64,000 nucleotides of DNA from contig NZ_SIXF01000016.1 of the NCBI RefSeq assembly GCF_004310665.1, positions 62,001 through 126,000 on the forward strand, written 5' to 3'. Positions 36,235-45,700 of the stretch are shown one piece after another. The notes below the pieces were generated by a model, which had not been told where the DNA came from, searched no databases, and saw only the letters and a list, made by a program, of their open reading frames with translations. The position numbers were made by a program, and so were the translations under genes. Position 1 is the stretch's first letter. Every line of letters begins with the position of its first letter. The DNA comes from Pedobacter kyonggii (GTDB lineage: Bacteria; Bacteroidota; Bacteroidia; Sphingobacteriales; Sphingobacteriaceae).

Positions 36235-39200
36235 ATGGAACTCATTAATAAAACAACGGTTTTTGAAGAAAACCAGGTACTTACGGCAGGTCAGCTTAAT
36301 ACCATGCAACAGTTCTTGTTTCAGGAAAGCAGATTAACCAGGATTAGATTGATTGGTAGAGGGATTGTTTGTGGCCTGCATGCAACTTTTGGTGTGAATA
36401 CGGTTCATATCTCAAAAGGGGTGGGGGTTACCTCCTGGGGCTTTCTAATTTCGCTGGGCGAATGCGGTTTAACACATTTTAAGCCATATACTTTACCTGA
36501 TGGATTAGATTATAAATATTTTAATAATGCTCCACTTTTAGAACTGGTTACTGCTGAAAATGCCGCTGCGGTGGCGGCCACACCAATTAATGCCTCGTTA
36601 ATTTTAAGTGATTATGTGGTTGTGCTGTTTCTAGAATCGGCAGCAAGGGATCTTAAAAGCTGTTTAGGTAAAAGCTGCGATGATTTAGGTAAAGAAAATA
36701 CTTTCACCGTGCGTAAATTACTGATTAAGATAACAGACCTCATCGACATTAATAGCTTTAATAAAAATAAAGGCGGAGCGATGTACCCCGCGCTCTATAA
36801 TTTAGAAACAATCGAATATCCACGGGCATTAATTACATCTATTGCAGCGACCAATTACCCTGCTTTAATTAATGCATATTTGAGTCCGGTTGCGGCCATA
36901 TTAGAAAAACTCACCAAACAGTTAGGCATAATCTATAAAGAATTGCCTGCATTGGCGCGTCATTTTCCAGGAGTTGATTTCGATAATGTCCGATCGATGT
37001 GGGAAGGGAAATTGATAGATCTCTCCGTTCAGTATTTAAGCGGAAAGGCTTACGGATTTCAATATGTGTATGATGCTTTTGAGGATATCATAAAATCGTA
37101 CGAGGAATTACGCTGCATCGCCATGCATCTGCACAGTGTTTGTTTACCCGATGAAGATGCCTTTCCAATGCATTTGATGTTGGGTACAAAGGCTTGTCCC
37201 CCTTCTATTTACCGTCAGGAATTTGAATATTCACCTTTATTTAATGAATATAAAGATTGGAGCAAAAAACTGGTTTCGGTTTTTGGAAGAACCTTGACCA
37301 TGTTAAACGGTTATTACGATTCCTTAACCGAAAAAGGTGAAAGGGGTATTTTGGCTACGCCAAGTAAAGAAAAGTGGCAAAACATTGGTAAGCGTGCATT
37401 CCCGATTTATTTCGATCCCAATATTGATGAATTTGAAAAGTATTGGAACGAATCGGTATGTCATGGCTGCGATAACGGCAAACCACTCAGTTATCATTAT
37501 CAAATGCCTGCAAACCTGCAACAGTATGGTATGAGCAGGTTAGAAGCACCGCTACTGTATAATTTAACCGATACCAGCTTTTTTAGAATGGAAGGCCATT
37601 TAGCCATGCCTGAAGATGCAGCCGTTTTGCAGTACAAAAAACTACAGCGCCGGTTTAATCTGCCCTTTAAGGTCCGTTCTATTTTTATGGGTGAAGGTGG
37701 AACAGTGAAAACAGTATGCCGTTATCCTGATCTCGATTCGCAATATTTGGTATGGCGAAACGTAATATTATATTATCTCAATAACCTGATCAAATACAGC
37801 ACCTTGGCTGAAAAAATGGTCGCCCGGTTTGATGATGTAAAAGATGCAGCTAAAGATGCCGTTAGCGGTGTAAATGTTAAAAAAGAAGCTACAGCGCATA
37901 CAAATGCAGCAGGAAAGGAAACTTTCAGTGATTCGGAAGTTAATGCCGAAAAAAAATCTACGTTCAGCAACATAAACACTGCTTTTATTAAGGCCGGTAT
38001 GGTTAACGAACGCATCAACCAGGCCAATTATAACAGAATAAACAATAGTAAAGGCAGACTAGAACAAACACCCGACGACTTGCACCGTGAAGTATTGCAC
38101 CTGGTGGCCCGCTTCAACGATAATATCGAGGAGTTAATCGCAACACTTACTTTAGAGTTTTCTGACTTTGATGAAAACCGTTTTAAATCGTTGTATACAG
38201 ATTTAATTGTAACCTATGTAAGTGGGATGAAGCTTATGGTCAAAATTATTAATAATGAAGGCAATGTAGAACTAATGGCTTATCTCATGGCTGCCACTTT
38301 ATTACATAGAGGCTTAAATGTATTGATGATCAGGCCTTATATCAATATTGGTACTTTAACTGATATTAGGTCGCAAAGGAATAAAAGCCTGGCTACCAAT
38401 ATTTCATTTTATGATTATATCCGCAAAGCAGGTGCTGTAGAACATTTGGCAGGTGTTAATAAAGGCAATACCCTGCTGCTATTGTACCATACAGGCAAAG
38501 AAATCGAATACCAAACCTTTGGAAAAGTGCCTGAAAATGTGCCGCTAACCCATAAAGAAGCAGAAGTGGCCGAGCTTTTAACAGCCGAAAGGGCAATTAA
38601 AGCCAATTACGAAATAAGGTCATCAGAAATAAGAGCACGGATACAGGACCGTGAAAATGAACTGGCCCGGACTGAACTTCAGTTAAATAAGACTTTAGAA
38701 AGTAGAACAGTCGAAATAAATAAACGCAAGGTATTAAGCGGCGATGAAATCAAAAAAGAAGAATCTGTCTTAAAAACTGAACTGGAAACAAAAAGAAGAG
38801 AATTCAAGTCAACAGAAGGTGATCCCGCTAAAATCGAAGCGCTTGAAAAGGAATACAAAGAAAGAATAGTTTTACTGCGAAAAAATACAGAATCGGATAA
38901 AACAAAAGAGATCAGCGAACTGACGAAAAAAATAAAAGCTGAATTGGCAGAAAAGCAGAAAAGAGGGGCTGAAGAAATAGAGAAAGCCAGGAAAGAAGAA
39001 ACTGATGCACAGAAAGAGTACGAAACCCATTTAGCTGCACTTAATGAAAAGCGTAAGGCGGTAGAAAAAGGAACAAAAGAGAAGGAGTTAGAAGAGATTG
39101 TAGTAATAGGAACAAAGAAAAACAGAGGTAAATACTTAAGCGGATTCGAAGCAAAGTTTAATGAACATTATGATAAACTGGTTGAAGAAATTGGTAAAGA

Positions 39201-39903
39201 GGGTTTAAAGAACATTTCTTCGAACATAATCGCCGATTTTACCCTTTACGAAGATGACGGTTGTTGCGAATGCGATGCGAAAGATTACCGCAATAAAGAG
39301 CTTACACCATTGGTGGTGCCCATTTCGCGTTTTGTGGTGTATAATCAAAGTAGGGTAAATACCGCTAAGGTTCAGGCGCTCAATAATTTATATCACCCAG
39401 GAGAATATAAGGTTATTGTTAAAAGCGACCCGAGTTTAGGTTCAGTAAGCTTTGAAGAAGAAATTTATGAGCCTAAACCAAATCTGAAAAAACAGATCTT
39501 GGTTTACAGCCTTGATCCGAAAAAGGTAGCAGAGAATAGTAAGGCAAGGAGATCGATTATTGCCATAGATGAACTTGAATATGCCGTAATTGAAAGGGAA
39601 ACTGGCGAAGAGGTAGGCGCAGCAAAAATTACTTTCTTTATTGGCATGGGCAGAATCCAGAAAGAAACGTATTTAATAAAGGGGAGGGTTGCTTTCGCGC
39701 AATCTTACAGGATAGAGATTTTTGACGAAAAGGGTAGCCAAATCTTGTATTCACAAACACCAAATGGTGAAAATTACAGTATAAGTGTAGCACCAGGTAA
39801 TTATTTAATGAAGGTTACCTCAGCTGTATATGGCCTTCAAGAAAGACAAACGAGTGTAAAAGATGCAGATGTGACTGAAAATTTTGAGTTTGGAAAAAAT
39901 TAA
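36235..39903 (+). CDS. Unrecognised giant eCIS protein with coiled coil (1222 aa)
   Basis: I cannot assign this to a named family. The N-terminus (about 1-90: VLTAGQLNTMQQFLFQESRLTRIRLIGRGIVCGLHATFG, then ISKGVGVTSWGFLISLG) looks like a beta-rich particle-binding module. A long helical middle follows, then a highly charged coiled coil (about 775-955, Glu/Lys-rich). A Cys cluster (GCCECD at about 1009-1014) comes next, and two Ig- or fibronectin-like beta domains (about 1020-1110 and 1120-1215) end it. The gene lies where classic eCIS place the fibre gene (Afp13). A fibre or a baseplate-to-envelope connector is the best guess (inference). Confidence 0.85.
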   Translation: MELINKTTVFEENQVLTAGQLNTMQQFLFQESRLTRIRLIGRGIVCGLHATFGVNTVHISKGVGVTSWGFLISLGECGLTHFKPYTLPDGLDYKYFNNAPLLELVTAENAAAVAATPINASLILSDYVVVLFLESAARDLKSCLGKSCDDLGKENTFTVRKLLIKITDLIDINSFNKNKGGAMYPALYNLETIEYPRALITSIAATNYPALINAYLSPVAAILEKLTKQLGIIYKELPALARHFPGVDFDNVRSMWEGKLIDLSVQYLSGKAYGFQYVYDAFEDIIKSYEELRCIAMHLHSVCLPDEDAFPMHLMLGTKACPPSIYRQEFEYSPLFNEYKDWSKKLVSVFGRTLTMLNGYYDSLTEKGERGILATPSKEKWQNIGKRAFPIYFDPNIDEFEKYWNESVCHGCDNGKPLSYHYQMPANLQQYGMSRLEAPLLYNLTDTSFFRMEGHLAMPEDAAVLQYKKLQRRFNLPFKVRSIFMGEGGTVKTVCRYPDLDSQYLVWRNVILYYLNNLIKYSTLAEKMVARFDDVKDAAKDAVSGVNVKKEATAHTNAAGKETFSDSEVNAEKKSTFSNINTAFIKAGMVNERINQANYNRINNSKGRLEQTPDDLHREVLHLVARFNDNIEELIATLTLEFSDFDENRFKSLYTDLIVTYVSGMKLMVKIINNEGNVELMAYLMAATLLHRGLNVLMIRPYINIGTLTDIRSQRNKSLATNISFYDYIRKAGAVEHLAGVNKGNTLLLLYHTGKEIEYQTFGKVPENVPLTHKEAEVAELLTAERAIKANYEIRSSEIRARIQDRENELARTELQLNKTLESRTVEINKRKVLSGDEIKKEESVLKTELETKRREFKSTEGDPAKIEALEKEYKERIVLLRKNTESDKTKEISELTKKIKAELAEKQKRGAEEIEKARKEETDAQKEYETHLAALNEKRKAVEKGTKEKELEEIVVIGTKKNRGKYLSGFEAKFNEHYDKLVEEIGKEGLKNISSNIIADFTLYEDDGCCECDAKDYRNKELTPLVVPISRFVVYNQSRVNTAKVQALNNLYHPGEYKVIVKSDPSLGSVSFEEEIYEPKPNLKKQILVYSLDPKKVAENSKARRSIIAIDELEYAVIERETGEEVGAAKITFFIGMGRIQKETYLIKGRVAFAQSYRIEIFDEKGSQILYSQTPNGENYSISVAPGNYLMKVTSAVYGLQERQTSVKDADVTENFEFGKN

Positions 39904-39915
39904 TAGTTTAAGAAA

Positions 39916-41403
39916 ATGAACAAACACCTTATCCAATCGCAAAAGTTGATGCTCACTGTTGATAATCAACAGGATTGGGAAAAGGTGCAGGCAGAAATCG
40001 GCCATTTCTGTAAAACCAGATTGCCAGAAATCTTCAATACAATTTTCGATGAATTTGCCTTAAATAATACCATTCGCATCGATAAATTAGATATCGATTT
40101 GGGTGATTTATCTTTAGATAAGTTGATTCAAAATATTGAAGAACAAATCATTATTCAAATCTATGGCTATTTTAAAAATCACAACTTTAATAAACTAAAT
40201 GCTGGTGTTGTTTTAGATAAGGAACTCGGTTTGTTTCTTGAAAATCTAGAGTATCACCCTGAAACACTTTTAAAACATAACTCAGGTTTATCCGCTAATA
40301 GTGGTAATGTTGTTCATGATTATGAATCGCTGGCTTTTTATTGCCAAACAGGTTTAAAACCCTGGTGGTTACCTTCTGAAATTGCTTTTAAACCCTCTGA
40401 AATTTTATTAAAGCGTTTTAATTTTGATCGAAATCTTTTCTATCAATTTATTGTAACGTTAAAGCACAATTCCAATAGTTATAATAGATTAATCCAGCTC
40501 ATTAGCAAGCAGTCGTTTTTTTATCAGTACCATCATTTTAAAACAGATACAGTTATTTTAAAGTATTTTGAACCAAATATTAAACCTAATTTATTTAATG
40601 TTATACTTAAGTATTGGCTTGATGGTTTAAAACAAAATAATCACATACAGGATACAGAAGATTTTGGACTTTGGCTTTTCTCTCTGGTACAGCATATGCC
40701 ATCATTGAAACCAGCTTTAGTAGATTGTATTGAGTTAAGTATCTTTACCGTACAGCTCAAAAAAGAAAAGTTGGTACTCCCGCGTTTTAACAAATTACTA
40801 GCGGCCGTTGCAAACAGTAAAGCATTGCCCCAACCTGAATTAATTATAGAAGAGGAAGTAAGTAAAACCGTTAAAGTAAAGCAAAGGAAAGTACTGGATG
40901 ATGCATCTATCCTGATCGAAAATGCAGGTCTGATTATTTTGTATCCATATTTTAAAAATTTGTTTAATGTTTTGCATTTACTTAATGCCAATCAGTTTGT
41001 TGATGAAATGTGCAGGCATAAGGCAATAGTGTATTTGCATTATTTAGTTTATAACGAAATGCCTGAAGATGAAAGCAGGTTAATTTTTAATAAGATATTG
41101 TGTGGGGCAGACCCCGAAGTGGTAATAAAACTCAACGAGATCGCATTTACTGAAGACGAATTAAGTCAGAGTACCGAATTAAAAGCAACGGTGATCAAAC
41201 ATTGGACAAAATTAGGTTCCACTTCGATAGAAGGTTTAACCCAAACATTTTTAATCCGGAATGGGAGTTTAATTTTTCGGGAGGGCAATTATAATTTACA
41301 TGTAGAAAGAAAAGGATTAGATATTTTATTAGACACTTTACCTTGGTCATTATCCATAATACGCTTACCATGGAACAATTATTTGATAAATCTGAACTGG
41401 TAA
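39916..41403 (+). CDS. eCIS tape-measure protein (CIS_TMP family)
   Basis: The 495-residue protein begins with the CIS tape-measure N-terminus: HLIQSQKLMLTVDNQQDWEKVQAEIGHFCKTRLPEIFNTIFDEF, then IRIDKLDIDLGDLSLDKL. The rest is largely alpha-helical. The family sets the particle length by spanning the tube lumen before loading. Taking one alpha helix (0.15 nm per residue) gives at most about 74 nm, a short particle, but the N- and C-terminal parts need not be stretched. Its end overlaps the following ATPase gene by 34 bases. Confidence 0.9.
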   Translation: MNKHLIQSQKLMLTVDNQQDWEKVQAEIGHFCKTRLPEIFNTIFDEFALNNTIRIDKLDIDLGDLSLDKLIQNIEEQIIIQIYGYFKNHNFNKLNAGVVLDKELGLFLENLEYHPETLLKHNSGLSANSGNVVHDYESLAFYCQTGLKPWWLPSEIAFKPSEILLKRFNFDRNLFYQFIVTLKHNSNSYNRLIQLISKQSFFYQYHHFKTDTVILKYFEPNIKPNLFNVILKYWLDGLKQNNHIQDTEDFGLWLFSLVQHMPSLKPALVDCIELSIFTVQLKKEKLVLPRFNKLLAAVANSKALPQPELIIEEEVSKTVKVKQRKVLDDASILIENAGLIILYPYFKNLFNVLHLLNANQFVDEMCRHKAIVYLHYLVYNEMPEDESRLIFNKILCGADPEVVIKLNEIAFTEDELSQSTELKATVIKHWTKLGSTSIEGLTQTFLIRNGSLIFREGNYNLHVERKGLDILLDTLPWSLSIIRLPWNNYLINLNW

Positions 41404-42752
41404 ACACCACGCTTTTACGTGGAAATGCTGATGCACTTTTGGCCGAGTTAAACTGGTTCGAAAAGGTGTTACAATTGCGTAGTGCAATAAATGCAGGCAG
41501 TGTTGCTGCAGGTACAAGCATTTTTAATGTGCAACCACCAGATTTAAGTGCTTTTGATTCTACTTATGCCAGGTTTTTAACCCAGCACCAACTTAAGTTT
41601 GCTGATCGTTTTTTGCTTTTTTTAGCAATGGTGAGTCAGATAAAGCCCCAATGTTTAGATATATTTTTGGTTACTAATCCGCAAACCGGACAGATATTTA
41701 CTGAATTCGGAGGGAAAAAGGGGAATGTATTCAGTGGCTTTTTACCTACGGCAGAAACGTTCTTGTTTTTGCTGGCATCTGATAACTTAATGTTGCGCTT
41801 TGATTTACTAAAACTTTTTGATGCCAGAAATCCACTTTTTGCCTTAAACGTTCTGGAATATGAACCACTTCCGCCAGGCGAACCCATTTCGAGTATTCCC
41901 TTACATATTAATAAAAACTGGTTCGAAGAGTTTACCACAGGCGAAAGGAGTAAACCTCGGTTTTCGGCCGATTTTCCTGCCCATTTGATCGAAACCAATA
42001 TGGAATATAGTGACCTGGTTTTACCTGATCACACAATAGAACATCTAGAATTGTTAAACTCCTGGTTGACACATAACGTTACCATGATGAATGATTTGGG
42101 TTTGAAACATAAATTAAAGCCAGGTTTTAGAACGCTTTTTTACGGACAGGCCGGGACAGGAAAATCATTAGCTGCAGCTGTTTTGGGTAAAAAACACAAT
42201 TTACCGGTTTACCGCATCGATTTAAGTAGGGTGGTTAGTAAATACATTGGTGAAACGGGTAAAAATTTAGCAAAAGTTTTTGATGCTGCCGAAAACCAGG
42301 GATGGATACTGTTCTTTGATGAAGCAGATGCCCTTTTTGGAAAACGTACAAATGTAAGCGATGCGCGGGACAAGTATGCTAACCAAGAAACAAGTTATTT
42401 GCTGCAGCGGATCGAAGATCATAACGGGTTGGTAATACTGGCCAGTAATTTTAAACAGAATATTGATCAGGCATTTTTGCGCCGCTTTCAATCGGTTATC
42501 GAATTCCCTATGCCTCAGGTAAATCAGCGGACCGTTCTTTGGGAGCAAGGATTTTCTCCGTTTACCAAACTGGAAGAAAAAGTAAATTTAAATGAGATTG
42601 CCCAAAAATTCGAACTTACAGGTGGTGTAATCATTAATGTAGTGCAGTATGCAACCATGCAGATGCTTAAAGATGGAGGCAAAGAAATCAGACAAAAAGA
42701 TATTATAGAAGGTATTAAACGCGAATTAAAGAAATCTGGACGAACATTATAG
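41370..42752 (+). CDS. eCIS AAA+ ATPase (Afp15-like)
   Basis: The 460-residue ATPase has a helical N-terminal half (about 1-200) and an AAA+ core: Walker A GQAGTGKS at 259-266, Walker B ILFFDEAD at 313-320, sensor ILASN at 356-360 and arginine finger LRRFQ near 371. In eCIS (Afp15/Pvc15) the ATPase is needed for assembly, probably remodelling sheath or baseplate components. An earlier in-frame TTG at 41343 also exists. The ATG at 41370 is preferred because the family N-terminus begins there; it overlaps the upstream gene by 34 bases. Confidence 0.92.
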   Translation: MEQLFDKSELVNTTLLRGNADALLAELNWFEKVLQLRSAINAGSVAAGTSIFNVQPPDLSAFDSTYARFLTQHQLKFADRFLLFLAMVSQIKPQCLDIFLVTNPQTGQIFTEFGGKKGNVFSGFLPTAETFLFLLASDNLMLRFDLLKLFDARNPLFALNVLEYEPLPPGEPISSIPLHINKNWFEEFTTGERSKPRFSADFPAHLIETNMEYSDLVLPDHTIEHLELLNSWLTHNVTMMNDLGLKHKLKPGFRTLFYGQAGTGKSLAAAVLGKKHNLPVYRIDLSRVVSKYIGETGKNLAKVFDAAENQGWILFFDEADALFGKRTNVSDARDKYANQETSYLLQRIEDHNGLVILASNFKQNIDQAFLRRFQSVIEFPMPQVNQRTVLWEQGFSPFTKLEEKVNLNEIAQKFELTGGVIINVVQYATMQMLKDGGKEIRQKDIIEGIKRELKKSGRTL

Positions 42753-42754
42753 CA

Positions 42755-45700
42755 ATGAGTACTGCATTGGCATATGGAAATTCTCAAGCTAAGTCTGTTA
42801 CACATAGCAGGCCTGGGGCTGGTTGTGTTCAGGCTAAACTAAAAGTGGGCGCCGTAAACGATCCGCAAGAGAAAGAGGCCGACCAAGTTGCCGAACGGGT
42901 AATGCGAATGCCGTCTAATACAGGTTTTGCGATGTCGGGTTCTGGTACCGCTACCTCAGGGATGAGCGTGCAGCGTAAATGTTCGAGCTGTGAACAAGAT
43001 AAAAAGGTATCCAGGAAAGAAAAATCAGTAATGAGAACCCTTGCAAGGCCTTCAATCCAGCGCAAGTGTTCCAGTTGTGAAAACGAAAAGAAAGCATCTA
43101 GAAAAGAAAAATCTAAAATAAATGAACCGCCTAAGTTGCAGCGCAAATGTGCAAGTTGCGAAAATGAAGAAAAAGTATCGCGTAAAGAACAAGAGATAGA
43201 TGAACCTAAGTTGCAGCGTAAATGTTCCAGTTGTGAAAATGAGGAAAAATTATCACGAAAAACTGAAGAACTTAAAGAAATAGATCAACCAGAGGTACTG
43301 CAAGCCAAATCAGAATCGGCTTCTGCTGCTGGAGGCAATGCACCATCGAGTGTGCAATCTGGTATTGCCGCCACAAGGGGTGGAGGAACCACTTTACCTG
43401 GGCATGTTAGTCGCGATTTAGGCAGTAAAATGGGGGGCGATTTTTCGGGAGTAAGAATACATGATACCTCCCACGCTGCTAAAATGAATAATAGTATTAA
43501 TGCCCGGGCATTTACTGTTGGCAATAATATTTATTTTAACAAAGGTGAATATAATCCAAACTCACAAAGTGGAAAATTTTTGTTGGCACATGAGTTAACG
43601 CATACCATGCAACAAGGGGCATCTCCAGAAATACAAAGATATAGCTGGGATGAGTTTGCCAATGATGTAGCCGGTGGTGTTGATGCGGTAGGTGAAGGAT
43701 TGAGCGATGCGGCTGGTGCTGTTGGAGATGCCGCAAGTGCTGTAGGTGGAGCAGTATCTGATGCTGCAGGTGCAGTTTACGATGCAGGTGTAGATGCAAT
43801 AGATTGGCTTGCAACCCAAGCGGGGCAGGCCGCACAGGCATTGGCAGATGCTTTTGGTGTAGATGTAAGGATAACCACCAGTGGTTTAGAAATTGATATT
43901 CCTGGAGGTTGCCCGTTAGATGGCCATAGTCAGCAGTTTACATTAGACGCCATGGAACAGGATTTTATGATCCCAATTTTTGCCATGCCAATCGCTCCTG
44001 ATGTTTTCATTTCTGGCGAAGTAGGGCTTACAGGAAGTATTACACCAGAAGTTCAGGTACAGATAGGACCAATTTGTTTCGATCCAACACATATTTTAAT
44101 CAATCCTTTAACGAGCAACTACAGCATCAGCGGTGGTATTAGCATTACAAGCGCTTTATCATTAGGTGCAGAATTACGCGGAGGAATAAAAGGTGAACTC
44201 AGTTTAAGTGGAATTATACCTGTTGGCCCTGTACCGATACCGGTAAGTATTCCACTAATCAGTGCCGAAGGTGGTCCAGCAGTATTTGTTAGGGCTATCG
44301 GAATGCAAACTACACATATTGGTGGCGCACTATCATATGGTGGAGGCACCATTACGGCTAGTCCTGATGTTGATTTTGATCTGGGCATTGCTGCCGATTT
44401 ATTTGCCGGAGCTTATGCTCAGCTGAGCGTGCTTGGTTTTAACCTTTGCCGGATTTATTGGCAACCGTACGAATGGCATGGCGATGCTGCAGCTTCACTT
44501 GGTTTATCAGGTAGTATTAGCGGTGTACCTGGTGTTGGGGTTACAGGTGTGAGCGTAGCTACGCCAACTTTAACAGGTATTCCTTTCGATAATATAGGAT
44601 TGGCCATAGATCGGAGCCAAGGTTTTACAGATGATTGTCCACTTTTGACCGGCTTATGTGGTATTTTAAGAGCCCTGAATTACCTGCCATCACAAAATGG
44701 TGGTAGTTGGGATCCAACAGGTACGGGGCATGGACGTAAATTTGGTCCTGGACCTAGACTTGCAGGCCCTATGGAAGTATATCAAAAAAATCCTGGCATT
44801 ACAAGCTTGGCCGAATGTAGGGGAGCCTGTGGAGTAAACTGCGATACCTGTGCGCATTTAGGAACAAAAAGAATTCTTGATCCAGTTACTGGAATTACTT
44901 GGATATACGACGATTTTCAAGATTGTAATACACATGATGGTTGTAGGCAGCATGATGCCGGATTTGATTGGGCAGCTGATGTTAAAGGAGAAACAGGTGC
45001 CTGGGCAATGATTTTACCTTGGCACATGGCTGCGAATATAGAATGTGGTTGTAATAATTTAGCCGGAAACTGTCCGGCATGGGCATTTGGTTTACCACCT
45101 TATGATGGAAAAATGTATTTTGCCGCTTCCGCAAAGCCTCTACCACCTGTAGCGCCAGTTGGCCCTGTACCACCTGTAATAACCAGTGATGACCCTATAG
45201 GTGAGGTAGGCCCCGATTTTTATCATTACAGCGCAAGAACGCCTTCGGGTAATTTTTCAGCGGGAGTAGAAAGATGGACAGATTACAGAACCAATTGCCG
45301 TGCAGAAGCACAGGCTGCAACAGGTGTGCCCGATAATTTTAATTATATTTCTACCTTATCTTCTTCAGTTGCCGATTCGTACATCGATCGTGATCAGTAT
45401 AATACCAGGTATGCAACTTCTGTAATTTACGGCATTCCGTATCCTTATAATCACTATACTAATCATACCGAAATACCATCAGGCAATTATTCAACAACAT
45501 CATTAAGTATATTTACATCTAATTGCAGATCGGCTGGTACCTATGGAACGCCAACTGGAAATGAAGAACAGGATTTAGCCAGTTGTGATAGGCATGAACT
45601 TCCACCAGATTATTGTGAGCGATTACGCAATAGGGTAATAGATCGTTTTGGAGGTAGAGAAAGAGATTTAGATTTTGATCCTGATAATGATATAGACGAA

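Noticed and set aside
43536-43841. 101-codon minus-strand frame, rich in His and Leu
   Set aside because: Shadow of the Ala/Gly heptad-like region of the cargo gene; composition follows from the sense codons.
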